DNA from: Condylostoma magnum
Lineage: Eukaryota > Ciliophora > Heterotrichea > Heterotrichida > Condylostomatidae
NCBI GenBank assembly: GCA_920105805.1
Contig: CAKKTI010000071.1
Location: 1,285-65,284 of the forward strand
DNA length: 64,000 nucleotides
Direction of reading: 5' to 3'
Part shown: positions 10,173-21,190 of the stretch, in pieces
Layout: each line of letters begins with the position of its first letter
Position numbering within the stretch: position 1 is the stretch's first letter
Program-made: the position numbers and the translations under genes
Notes under the pieces: generated by a model
Database searches by the model: none
Seen by the model: the letters and a program-made list of their open reading frames with translations, nothing else
Told to the model about the DNA's origin: nothing

Positions 10173-12083
10173 TTAATACTTGTATAAATTGGAGCTGATA
10201 TGATTTCTTATCTTTTATAGCCAAATTGAGCTAATTTTCGGCTAAATGCGATGACTTTGAACCCTTATTTAGTCTAAGCTTTGCTAAAACACTTAGATTT
10301 CATCTTCTACATCCTTTTAGCATAATTCAGTGGTTTCTTCTTACAGCTACTTATCACTCGTATAAGTTCAATTTTAACTCATTTTCTATAGCTCGTTTTC
10401 TATAGTACTGAGTTATTAGTCCAGCTTGCAATTCACAAGACTCTACTCATTTGAAATTTGTTTCAGTATCATATCATAGAAGAGAACTTTAACTGTATCT
10501 TCACACTTAAGCCCTAGAGAATTTTACTGTATAATTCCATTATTGATAAACTTTATACGATTTGATATAATAATGAGTAGTTGGTATAGTTGTAACAGGT
10601 TTGTATTTAAGTCTGATACAAACTTATATATTAGGATTTCCGATCAGAATTCTTTTATAAACTAGCTGATAGATTGATTGAAAGTGCTGTATATTTTATC
10701 AAAACTCATGGTCTTCTCTGCTGATTTTAAAAGCTGCTCAATCTCATGAAGATTTTATCTTCCGATGTTTAATGGAATTGATACCTCGTTTGAAATAGAC
10801 CAGCATTGATTTTTATCAATGAAGTCAGACAGCAAAGTGTAGTAAGTCTTAAGTTAATTAAAAATCTCTTTGGCTTCATTCTGAGTTTCCTCGTCCAATT
10901 GCTCAATACTTTTCCTTTATCTTTTTGTGCGCCTACGAGTCTTTCTTCCCATATTTTTTAAATTATTGAAAGTTTTTATTAATTAATAAGCTTTGTTTTC
11001 CTAAGGGCGGGATTTCTTTTGTTTAACTGCAAAGCATTTGCATAGTCTTTGTAGGAAGCCTTTACTTTACTTATTGCTTTGTTATTACTTCTATTCAACT
11101 TTTAGCTCCTTTTGTACAATTTTAGTGTGGTCTAGTAAATAATTCACACTATCAGCATTGGACATATCTGATCTAGCTGATAACTATCCTAATTTTAGCA
11201 AGGATGACTACAATATGGCCATTCTATTACTTTCTTCTTCAGCTAAGCTTAACTCTGATAAATAGCTTAAAGTATCATTGTCTGTTTTACTAGAATTATT
11301 CATCTAGTTTCTTACTTCAGTATCAAAAATTCCACTTTCTTAATGGGATATAGTAGATTCATTAAAGTCCTGTATATAAATACTATTGGTTTTATTACCT
11401 AATTTTTTAGAATTGCTAAGACTAAAGTTGAAGTGATTCCTGTTAATCGGACTCATTGATATCTGCAACTTATAAGGTGATTAAAAACTCGGACTACTAG
11501 CAACATTATATTTGTGTATTGGAGAAACTAGTGACTTATCATTCATTCAAGATGAATTCTGATTTTAAATATACAGCTTAACTTTCTGCTACAGTATATA
11601 TTTATGTAGTGAACTTGCAAGCTAATCTAATCTTTTCTCAGGTGGTATTGAATTCTGTTGAACTTATAATAAATTTTGTATATATGTGCTTAGCATTTGA
11701 GTTGGATTTTTAACAGGGGTATCTGGACAATTCTTTTAGCCGCTTTCCCCAAATTCTCTTTCAGTTTTATCAGTAAATTAAATTTATTAGCAAATTTCTT
11801 CCTCTGGTTAAATGTTTTAGGTTCTTTAAGCTTTTATCAGTATGTGGTAAATAGTAGATAATCTTTTCATAGTATTTTATTTCGACTCTCGTTGAAATAA
11901 ATGATAATTTGTTATACTATTGTACACTTATTGCAGTTTAAATTTGAAATCTATTCTCTTTTGCTCTAATTTATGCTTAAATTCATGCAGTTTTTTCACA
12001 TGTATCATATGTCTTAAAACAATTTAAGCTTTTTATTATTCTCATTACTTTTTTATTTCTAGGTCTCGTTTTGATATTAAGGC
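10173..12083 (-). CDS. Large unidentified protein, C-terminal part (5' side in assembly gap)
   Basis: An open frame of 636 sense codons runs from the gap to TAA TAA (10170-10175). The N-terminal part next to the gap is Lys/Gln-rich and helical (EIKKQWEQQKAQIVLRHM, HEFKHKLEQKRIDFKFKL). The middle is Ser/Asn-rich and low-complexity, and the C-terminal third contains a very basic patch (NMGRKTRRRTKRQRKS) followed by helical segments. Candidate internal starts exist (ATG at 11456), but the frame reads continuously through them, so I treat it as one protein. It probably continues into the open frame on the other side of the gap. No family is recognised. Confidence 0.65.
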
Positions 12084-12183
12084 NNNNNNNNNNNNNNNNN
12101 NNNNNNNNNNNNNNNNNNNNNNNNNNNNNNNNNNNNNNNNNNNNNNNNNNNNNNNNNNNNNNNNNNNNNNNNNNNNNNNNNNN
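12084..12183. other. Assembly gap (100 N)
   Basis: Exactly 100 N, a conventional placeholder for a gap of unknown length. Minus-strand open frames reach both edges, so the gap most likely lies inside one gene. Confidence 0.99.
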
Positions 12184-12891
12184 ATGAAAACTGTTAAAAT
12201 TTAAATATGTTTTAATTACTCAAATGCAATCTTTGGATAATTGTAAATGTCTCTGCCTTATGATCATAAGTTCTTTAAAATTAGGAAACTTTTCCTTAAA
12301 ATCCGCTGTCTTCAAATACTCTTTTGGCATTTTTTACTATTTAGCCTTTCTTGTGCAACTATTAAAGTTAGTTATATTTTACATAGATTAGTCCAATATC
12401 TTCTTATTCTACTTTTTTTGCTTATAAATCTATCTATAACCTCTATTATTCCTAGGCTGGCTACAAGTCCTTATAGAATTTACAGTTGAGAATAAGTTTT
12501 TCATTGATCCTTATAACGAAGGATCAGCAGACTGTCTTTAGGAAACATTTTTGCTGAAATTTGTAGTTAATTTGATAGAGCTGTTTAAGCATTTAGAGTA
12601 AGAATTTTCACTTAGCCTTCTTCTTAAATTTTTATTTGTTTTCCCTAAGCGAATTCACCTCTACTTAAAGATTTCAACTGGCATTTCAAACAGTTGAAAC
12701 TCATATACAAACTTTCTAAGAATCTATTCAATTCTATTACGTTAGATTTTTGGAATTCTTTTTAAAATGCGTTGCTGTATAATATTTACCATATCATCGA
12801 GTTCAATTACCTTGCAATTTTTAGGGTCTAATATACGTATAATTCCTTCCATACCGAGTGCTCTTTTGCAATTTTTCCTATTTTACTCCAT
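12184..12891 (-). CDS. N-terminal part of the gene interrupted by the gap
   Basis: It starts MEQNRKNCKRALGMEGIIRI and reads 236 codons to the gap without a break. The segment is basic (…QRILKRIPKIQRNRIEQILRK…, GKTNKNLRRRLSE) with a Ser/Asn-rich middle; no domain is recognised. The orientation and the lack of a terminator suggest it is the 5' portion of the gene that reappears at 12083. The ATG is 69 nt from the TAA of the upstream Cys-rich gene. Confidence 0.6.
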
Positions 12892-12960
12892 ATAAATTAC
12901 AATTAACTATTAGTTAGATTCGCCGGAAGTTTGTGGTTGAATAGAATTGGTGTTTATAAT

Positions 12961-14295
12961 TTATATGCATTGTTCTTCATGTGCAACAGGAAAGTGGGGC
13001 TCTTGATGAAATTCACCTGTAGTTGTGTTTACTGGAATTCCAATAGGAATTCCTTTTAATAGGATTTGTTTATTCATTAGATCAAGTTCAAAATCATTCA
13101 CTGTAAATTAAGATTTATCAGAATTCTAAGTCACTACGATTAATTAAGTATGTGCTACATATAATCCTTCTTAGTCATTATTAGAAGTTTCTCGTATTCT
13201 TGGCATATTTTTGCACTTTTTGATACAAATTAAACATCCGATACTAGTAAGCAAAATTATACCAAAAACAACGCAGATTATTATTATGTAGATGTCGTCA
13301 TTTTAGACACTTTCATCCGTATTGTTTTCTTATTTCAGATATTCATAATCATCTAAATATGGATTCACTAAATCTACCACGCATTATGGAGCATTTACTA
13401 GTAAATGTCTGTATATGTACAGATAGTAATATTTAAGGAATAATTCTACTTGTGTAGTATCCTTCAATTATGGGCATCTACTACTATATGCAATCAATGA
13501 ATGACAGTTTTTATTCATTTCCATTATTTATACAAACATCCTCCTCAAATCGAAAAACTCCTAATCTCCCTAAAATGATATACAATACTTCTTTCCATCT
13601 TCATTCAAACCACAACTACACTTCCCATAATAATACCTGTCGTGCTATTCTACATAAAGTGAACAATCTGAGTCTTCCTCACATTCCCTATTAGGAGAGT
13701 TTTGATTTTTTGGAGGATAATCACAAGCTCCTTGATTAATATACCCACTTTCGCATAGCAGCAAGGACTAATCATCAGTATAATCAAACTGACTGCCAAT
13801 AGGTAGAGAAAAGTATTCAGTGCATACTCTATTATAGCAATCCGATGAGTTTTAGCATTGATCTCCCTTTTCACAATTCTCTCCATTAGCTCGTTTGTAA
13901 GAACACTTTCCCTCTGGCTGCTATGTAATAATAGTATCACAGTATAGTCCTGGGTCGCAATCTATTAAACTGTTGCACTCCTGTCCTATAGTTTTCCCTA
14001 TACAAATATACTAGCAAGTTTTAGAATAACATTACTGATTTGTCATGCATAGCTCTCCAGGGGTGAAATTACTGTAATATGCAGGATTTTCTTCACAATA
14101 TTAGGGCGTAGTTTCAAGATCTAATAGTTGAGTTGATTAATAATTAGATACTGTACACGTGTAAGAGTCCTCACATTGGAAAAATCGAAATTGTTCGTTG
14201 TCTTAATCAAATTCGTAACATGTAGGTGAGTTGGATGAATTACATTGAGTTGTTGGACATCTTGCTGTGATTTATGTTAAGTAAAATAAAAACAT
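12961..14295 (-). CDS. Cys-rich type I membrane protein (444 aa)
   Basis: A short hydrophobic N-terminus (MFLFYLTQITARC) acts as a likely signal peptide. About 250 residues of Cys-rich ectodomain follow, with spacing such as CMTNQQCYSKTC, CNSLIDCDPGLYC, CSYKRANGENCEKGDQC and CEEDSDC. One transmembrane helix (IYIIIICVVFGIILLTSIGC) near residue 335 is followed by a basic stop-transfer (IKKCKN) and a cytoplasmic tail of about 90 residues ending EEQCI. The Cys pattern resembles the Dickkopf/colipase-like or EGF-like modules widespread in ciliate surface proteins; the ligand is unknown. The stop is TAA 12961-12963. Confidence 0.8.
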
Positions 14296-14762
14296 TATGG
14301 AATTTCTATAAATTATAAGTTGATAGCTGGGTATGGGGATTTTGAGGCTATTGTAAGAAGAATTAAGACTTATTGTTATGCTTGAAATACCTTTTATATT
14401 AATATTTTATGGAATATCATTCAATACATTGATTACTATTCTAAAATTACGATACAAAACAACATTATTAACTCTTTAATATGTTGATAATTATACTATA
14501 CATTCCTTAAAACATCTTTAATAATAATCATATGCTAATTTCACAATAACTTAAGTAGGATAAACGTTATTGTAAAATCAAAGGATGCTTCTACTATAAG
14601 TAAAGCTAATATTTTTGCTATAGACACTCAGTAGATTATTTATTCCACAAAATAAAGTAAAAAATTATATCAAAATACAACTTTTTGTAAAAAGGATGAA
14701 AGTCAATTGAACAATTAATACCAAGAGCTTTAAATTTTACAGATTTTACCCATTTGTGCAAT
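14296..14762. other. Divergent intergenic region
   Basis: Very AT-rich (about 465 nt) between two divergent genes. The downstream plus-strand gene's frame stays open without an ATG up to about 14700, so its true start, possibly via a small intron, may lie here. No other feature is seen. Confidence 0.4.
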
Positions 14763-15983
14763 ATGCTAGGCGTATAATACAGAGTAAATGACATTTAGTA
14801 AGCACTTTTATTATATTCTGATAAAAATTTACCAATTTAAGACAAAAAAATCTAAGCAAGCTTTGTTAAAAAGAAAATACTTGAGGATGTTGATTAATTC
14901 ACAGAAATTTCAAACAATAGATTATCACCAGAAATTTAAAGAATTCAAAATACAGGCGATGAATAACAATTCTAAATAGAAAAATTCTGGAAAAGCCTGT
15001 ATCTCCGCTTTATTACGTCGTCAGCAGCAGCAAAAAATGTATTTATAAATGATAAATATTTGAAATTACGATAATTCTTAGAACGAGTATCTGAAATTAA
15101 TGCAGGCATATCGATTTAATAAATATCCTTAGTATTTGATAAATTAAAGTAGTAATAGCAGATTGCAAAAGATAATTTTACAGCTGAGTGTAAGGCTTAT
15201 TTTACCTTGTATTAAACTCCAATTTTTGACGAAGATGTAGGATTTTAGGCTTAATTGATTTAAAAATTAAAAGAGAATTTTGAAAACTACACCTAAGCCT
15301 TTACCTCAATTACTGGTTCTACTAAGGCATGCATAGGTTACTTTCACATACAATAACTATCAGAAGAACTAAATCTACTAACATCTGAAGTAACGATAAA
15401 GTAATTCCTATAATCAATAAATCAAAGTAACACTATATCCTTTCATCTTTTCAAATAAATGTGATTAGAAGTCCAGAATTCATGCTTAGTCAAAGAATGC
15501 ACTAATCATACTGAAAAAAATGTAGAATATTGTGCACATCATGATTAATGATACAAAACCAGGGGCTAGCATTTTATCGAGTAAATACAAAAGTCACTTG
15601 ATCACTTAAAACTCAGAAAATTTAAAAGGTTTTTAGAAGAATTGAGGTTAAGAGCGTAAGTTGGCATAACTCATGACGAGCTGAGAAATCAATTTTCAGA
15701 GTTCATATATCCCTACAATTTTTCTAAGAAGGATAGAATATCAATTATTTTGTACTTAAAATCTATTAAGATGTAGAAAAATGAGAGAATAGCATCATTA
15801 GCTCCCAGATTTTCAAAAAGAGTTATTTCTCCTGTAAGAAGTATCAGAAGCAGATCTCCTGGAGTTGGAGGGTTTAATGCTACTAGGTATATCAGAGGTA
15901 AATTAACAGCGCAAAGTTCAGCAAGGTTTTTGAAAACTTAACTTGCTTTAAATGGTACAAATAGAATTAATCATGTAAATTAA
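14763..15983 (+). CDS. Unidentified protein (about 406 aa or longer)
   Basis: The frame is clearly coding (FITSSAAAKNVFINDKYLKL, ECTNHTEKNVEYCAHH), with a C-terminal Ser/Arg-rich tail (ISPVRSIRSRSPGVGG) and the stop TAA at 15981-15983. The middle has a small Cys/His cluster (CLVKEC … HTEKNVEYCAHHD) that could bind zinc. The first in-frame ATG is at 14763, but good-looking coding sequence continues upstream (LIPRALNFTDFTHLCN), so the N-terminus given here is probably too short. Helical segments (IQKSLDHLKLRKFKRFLEEL) suggest a structural protein. No family is recognised. Confidence 0.6.
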
Positions 15984-16119
15984 AAAATGGGTTGTATGAA
16001 TTGGTAGATGTTGTACTATGAAATGTATTAATAGAAGATACAAATTTTAACTATGATGCTGAAATCATTAAGCCCAAAGAAATAAATTCCCACTTATAAT
16101 AATATCACCATAATATTAC

Positions 16120-18108
16120 CTATTTTGTTATCTTTTCAATTTGTAATGGTCTGGAATTTCTTCTTTTAAGACAATAATTATCGAATATTGATTTATCCTC
16201 TGCTAATTCTTTAAAGAACTCAAATTCATCTTCCTCTCCTACAGTAGGAAAAGTTAACTATTATTATGAATACTACCTCTTATCAGATTCAACCTTTAAT
16301 TTTTTCTGCTTAATTACATTAGTCTTAAACCTTGATTTCTTCTTAAACAAATTATTAGGAGTGTTTTACTTCTCCCTATGAAGATACAGCTCAGTAACAC
16401 TGTCAGGAACCATTCTAGGATTGAATTAGTAATACTCTAAATCACCTTCAAACTTCTGCATCCATACAAAAAGGGAGTTACCATTGCTCATGCTTCGCTT
16501 ATGAAAAGCCTCCTCATTCCTATCAGTAGATAAAACAATCACAGACCCATTTTTCTTCCTTCCTGTTCTCCCTATTCGCTGTATTGTACGTATTGAGCTT
16601 TATGCTGAATCAAATAGGATAATCAGGTCAACTTCTCCTATATCCAGCCCCTCTTCTCCTACTTAAGTAGAAATGAGTGTATTGACTTATCCTTCTTTGA
16701 ATTTTTGGATAACTTCTTATTATTGCTATTGATTTAAGCCTGCTTAGTTATTATGGGATTGTTAGCCTACAAAAATTTCAGGTTTTACACTGAAAGTATG
16801 ATCCTGTAGTTGATTTTTAATATTAATCACACTGCTTCTATAGCTAGTGAATACTATGACTCTGCTATCTGGCAGTTATTCAAAATGTTTTTCTAAAACC
16901 TCGCATAATTTTGCTATTTTGGGATGATCATCACCGATATCAATAGCATCATTGACTATTTAACGTAGTTTTATGTATTATTCAGACTGTATTACTTATT
17001 ATCTCATTTAAGGATATTTTACATTATTTGCATTTTCAAATTAATCTAGTTAGTTTTTTAGCGTATTTATTCCGTGATTTTATACATACATTCTAAGACT
17101 TAAAATGCTCATAAGTACTCCTAGAATTCCATAAAGGAATGATAGATTCTAATTTCCTATTTATTCAAGTATTCTTTATCTCTGATTAGTTAAAATTGTG
17201 TAAAAATCTAGTATTACTTTCTTGTTAAAAGCATGTGGTTTTAGTCGCATAACTCCTAATGACTCAAAAGGCCTTAACTACTTTCCTAGTTCAATAATGA
17301 CTAAATTTAACTGTTTCTCGGCTAGAGCCAACCCCGAAGACTTGCTAACTCTTATAACCTGTATATCCTTGTCATGTATATACCGCTAAATATCAGCATC
17401 TGTATCACTTTTAATCATCAATTTAGTAATATTTAGATTTGTTAGAGTTTACTATATACTTTCTCTTTTACTAGCCGGAGTAGCAGACAATGCTACAATC
17501 CTAAAGGCTATTTTTTCCTCCTATAAAAGTTTTACTATATTACAGTAAGCATAGTCCCCTGAGGCTCTATGAGCCTCATCAAAAATTATAAGAACAATAT
17601 TCTAAGTAGCAACAATTTTATTCTTTATATCATTTTCTAAGGTTTGTGGAGTGAGAAAGAAAACTTTACAGTCCTAATACAACTATTTACGAATTCCTGG
17701 TCTAACGTTGCCGGTCAATGTAGTCAATTCTTACTCACTTACTTAAATAGACTCTAAAATACCTTTTCTTTATTACTCTGCTAAGGGTTTAGTTGGAGCT
17801 AAAAACATGATTTTTCCTTAAGGAAATCATTTATAGTAGTTGTAAATAACCACAGCTGCTATAAAAGTTTTGCCTAGGCCGGTCGGAAGAGCTACAAATG
17901 TGTTGTAACATAAGCAAGTTTTTGAAATTTCAAATTGGTATTGTCTAATTTCTTTTGAATTTGGGTAAAATCATTCGTGGTTCGGATTGCTATAAGGTGT
18001 GATGGGATTAAATCCTGTGTTCTCAGATGGTTATAAGGTATTGTCTTATGTAAAGTCTTATTTCGGCTTTTCTTAGCGGAAGAAGTCACGAATACTCTTA
18101 TTAAGCAT
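16120..18108 (-). CDS. FANCM/Mph1/Hef-type DNA helicase
   Basis: An SF2 helicase of the FANCM family, which remodels replication forks and recruits crosslink-repair factors. Visible motifs: Walker A region [16 protein letters not shown], motif Ia [16 protein letters not shown] box [15 protein letters not shown], motif III ALSATPA, and motif [14 protein letters not shown]. The region before motif I ([18 protein letters not shown]) matches the family's lead-in. The protein (about 662 aa) holds little beyond the helicase core and lacks the long C-terminal and ERCC4 extension of animal FANCM. The N-terminus, [13 protein letters not shown], resembles a PCNA-binding PIP box. The stop is TAG 16120-16122; a TGA follows at 16105-16107. 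An EME1-like gene lies 6 kb away. Confidence 0.88.
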
Positions 18109-18317
18109 TTTCAATTATTAGTTGTTAGAAATTTTAATTCTTTGTTTGAAATTGAAGTGTTTCTAAGTGTTGTTGTTGCTATTAGTTAGCTTAAATTGAC
18201 TTATGACTTTATAATCTTTTGACAAGATGAGTATGAATGATTAAAATTCTTACGATTTATTATAATAAGAGGAATAAATTTCGGTAATTCAGACTCTGTG
18301 TAAATTATAAATAAAAT

Positions 18318-19697
18318 ATGGATAATAAGGAAATAGTTGTAATCGTTCAAAGAGATAGGCTATAAGAGGGGTTTCCAATAATCTGTCAATAAGCCTGAAC
18401 TGTATGGGAATTGAGATAGTAAATAGAAGCTTAAACAAACACTTCTATAATAAACGAAAAGCTCATTTTCTAGAATAATTATCTATAGAATGATTGGTTT
18501 CTTCATGAATATGATATAACTAATTAATCAGTATTAATATTAGAATCAAGTGATTAATCATAAAGGCCTGATCCCTAAAAAGTTAAAGAATCAAACGAAG
18601 CAACCTTTTCACATATAAAAAGAGGCTTAAACTAAGATATTGATAGAAATTAGCTGCTTTATGCGGATCTAGAAGAAACAGAACTGAACTGGAACGATCA
18701 TCCAGAGTTATATCAATAAAGTCAATTCGTATACCAATTATTTAAGCAACATCCCTAGTATATTAAGATGTTCTGCTAAGAAGCATTATAGGCCGATTGT
18801 AAAGATTTAGTATAATAAGCTTGCGCTTAGTATCCAATTGTATATCAGCGAATGAAATAGTTTTAAGAAGTAAATTTTGAAAAGAAGTCTTTCATGTTAT
18901 ATAGTTTCTTTTTAATGATGAAATAATTCAGAGAATAAGATAGGTAAAATAGGTGTGAAGTAAATAAGCAACCATCTTAAGACTTTAAAAACTTATTCAC
19001 TTAAGAAAATGATTAATAAGTATAGGATAATGATAAAGTATCATTTGATTAAATAAACTATTAGGGTAGTTCAAGTTAGTAATCACCAAATCCCGTTGTG
19101 ATAAATCAAAGGAGCAATCAAGAAAACTATTGTGAAAGAAATGAAAAAGAATTTGATGAAGCGATGGAATATCTAAAAGAATAAATAAAGTGTTAGATAT
19201 GAAGAGAAATGATGGAAGGCTCAGACAATTAAGATCCATGCGATTTAATTTGGGATTAAATAGATAGAATTGAAAGATAAAAATTAAGATGGCCGCCTTA
19301 ATAGAGTAATTCAAATTCAGCGGATTAGAATTATTAGGAAGAATAATTAAATATGCAAATAGAAGAGAAATAAGATAACTTTTAGGAGTATGAGTATCTC
19401 TTAGGTTTTGAAACTCCATATGATTAATATGGAACAAATTAGCATAATAGAAATCAAAATTAATTGGTAAATGCAAGCTAGAATTAATTGAGTAATAAGA
19501 TTGGAATGAATGACTAATAATATAATAACTAGAACTAATAAAATGAATAGAAAATATAAGATTAGACGGTACTTCATTACAAAGCAAACATTTAAAACAG
19601 TTCTCTATAAGAGTAAGTAGTTAATAGAATTTTATAGGATTAAATGAATCAAATATTTAAATGGTTTGTATCTTTATTACTTTAAAACTCAATTTAA
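18318..19697 (+). CDS. Ubiquilin/Dsk2-like protein, Gln/Asn-rich
   Basis: Residues 1-80 form a ubiquitin-like domain (EIVVIVQRDRL … WTVWELRQQIEAQTNTSI … KLIFQNNYLQND … NQSVLILES). Residues about 150-200 resemble an STI1 segment (QLFKQHPQYIKMFCQEAL … YPIVYQRMKQF). The remainder is extremely Gln/Asn/Asp-rich. Ubiquilins shuttle ubiquitinated clients to the proteasome; normally a UBA ends the protein, and I do not see a clear one. Gln is almost entirely TAA/TAG, so a standard-code search would miss the gene; its antisense strand even carries a 196-codon standard-code ORF. The exact stop among 19683, 19695 and 19725 is uncertain. Confidence 0.7.
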
Positions 19698-20128
19698 TAT
19701 TACTTGATAATTAGGGCTAAGTTTTAAATCCCTTAATGCATTAATAATATCAAAATGGAGATAATTAGCTGTGAATTTAGTTGTAATATATTGATAAAAC
19801 TATTATTTTATCATATTCTATACTTTTAATACATAAAGAACTATATTTTCTACAATATTTTGAGTAAATAGTTTGTGAAATCTTTCTAAGTAGGTTTCTA
19901 GGACTGCTTCAAATTAGCTATAAGAATATGTAACATCTAAGGAGAATAGATGCTTATTCGAGTAAACTTTAATATATTAAGACGAACAATTCTATCGTAT
20001 TGTAGTATTTAGTCACCTTTTAAAATTAAACTGATTATCTTACCTTTTAAATCTACTTCTTCTGTTAATATTTTAGCGATTTTTATTATTACATATGACT
20101 TAATTAGCTTTGCGGGAGCCTAGCTTTA
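19698..20128. other. Intergenic region, nothing supported
   Basis: About 430 nt of AT-rich sequence between the ubiquilin-like gene and a MORN fragment. No frame with coding character, RNA or repeat was seen. Confidence 0.4.
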
Positions 20129-20344
20129 TATTTGATGCCGATGTATATGACGTATAATGGAAAGATTATTTATAGCATGGAAGAGGAGTAATGCGATATA
20201 CGGATGGTCGTAAATATGACGGAGAATGGAAGGATGATGTAAAGAATGAAAGAGGAGTATTCTGCCGATGGTAACAAATGGGAAGGATAATGGAAAAACA
20301 ACAAATAGACTGGATAAAAGTATTTCGTTTGATTGATGGTGATA
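20129..20344 (+). pseudogene. MORN-repeat remnant with a frame change
   Basis: Two to three MORN units are recognisable: HGRGVMRYTDGRKYDGEWKD in one frame, then, after a shift near 20245, SADGNKWEGQWKNNKQTG in the next. Aligning the halves keeps the usual repeat spacing if one base is lost or two gained within gagga-gta-ttc. A 16-nt GT-AG segment (20230-20245) would also restore the frame but would delete repeat residues. No upstream start or further repeats are found, so this looks like the decayed 5' end of a gene, or a sequencing indel. Confidence 0.5.
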
Positions 20345-20884
20345 ATGGCGATGAAAGATGAAGACAATTAATTTTAGTTAGTTCTCAGATTATGTGCAAA
20401 TACTCATACTTTTAAGATTCTTATCTAAGATATCATAGAAGTTCTTGTAACCCATTATGAAAGATGCGATTAGCAGAGTTTAAAGTTTGAACAATCCAAT
20501 TTAAATAATAACACAAACTTTCTTGCTATTCTAGACTTAATCGCTGCAAAATAACTGAAATTCACACCTATCGTCAATTGGTGATTGTTTAATTAGGCTT
20601 GTCAATACAAAGCAGTAGGAGATATGAGAAAATATTACAAAGACATCAAACAGATATGCTTCTTAGAATAATGGCTTATCAACAGTTAACCTTCTGAAAC
20701 TTTCTGAGTGGGCTGGTATCTTGATGAATAATATATAAAATAAAAAAGCTAGCTAAGCTAATCCAGAAAGACTAGAAAGTATCTCATATAAAAGGTCTTC
20801 TAATTTACAACTTCTTGGTTTACTATATCTAAACGTTATTATTTATGCGTATAAGATTATTATCTTAAACACAGCACTGTTTAA
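20345..20884 (+). CDS. Unidentified protein downstream of the MORN fragment (about 179 aa)
   Basis: The frame of the second MORN half continues through MAMKDEDNQFQLVLRLCANT into a coding-looking protein with Trp/Tyr/Cys-rich segments (QACQYKAVGDMRKYYKDI, SETFWVGWYLDEQYIKQ), ending at TAA 20882-20884. It may be the C-terminal part of a MORN protein whose N-terminus has decayed, or a separate gene starting at ATG 20345 or 20351. No domain is recognised in it. Confidence 0.5.
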
Positions 20885-21190
20885 AATTGATATAGGAACA
20901 ATTATGGATTGTACTCTTACATTTATTCACAAAAGGGAAATTTACTGTTTAGCCGTGATTTAGTAATCTTAATGTGTTTATTTGTTAAGTCTTGAATAAT
21001 TTCTTAGTCCCTATTTATTATACCAGTAAATAAGAAATAATCATTATACTAGTTTTGCTATTAAATTCCTTTTATTATTTGTTTAATCTTATAACAAATT
21101 ATAAAGGATATACATTTTATATTTATGATTTAACAATTAGAACCATATAGTTAAATTGATATTTTCACAGTACTAAATTAATCTAAGATT
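20885..21190. other. Convergent intergenic region
   Basis: About 300 nt of AT-rich DNA between two convergent genes; no feature is seen. Confidence 0.4.

Noticed and set aside
13470-13940. ORFs of 74 and 96 codons on opposite strands
   Set aside because: Shadows of the Cys-rich type I protein; the real frame gives regular Cys spacing and a transmembrane helix.
18997-19587. 196-codon minus-strand ORF free of standard stops, the longest in the window by the standard code
   Set aside because: It is the antisense of the Gln/Asn-rich half of the ubiquilin-like gene; TAA/TAG-rich coding sequence on one strand gives stop-free Leu/Ile/Asn-rich frames on the other.
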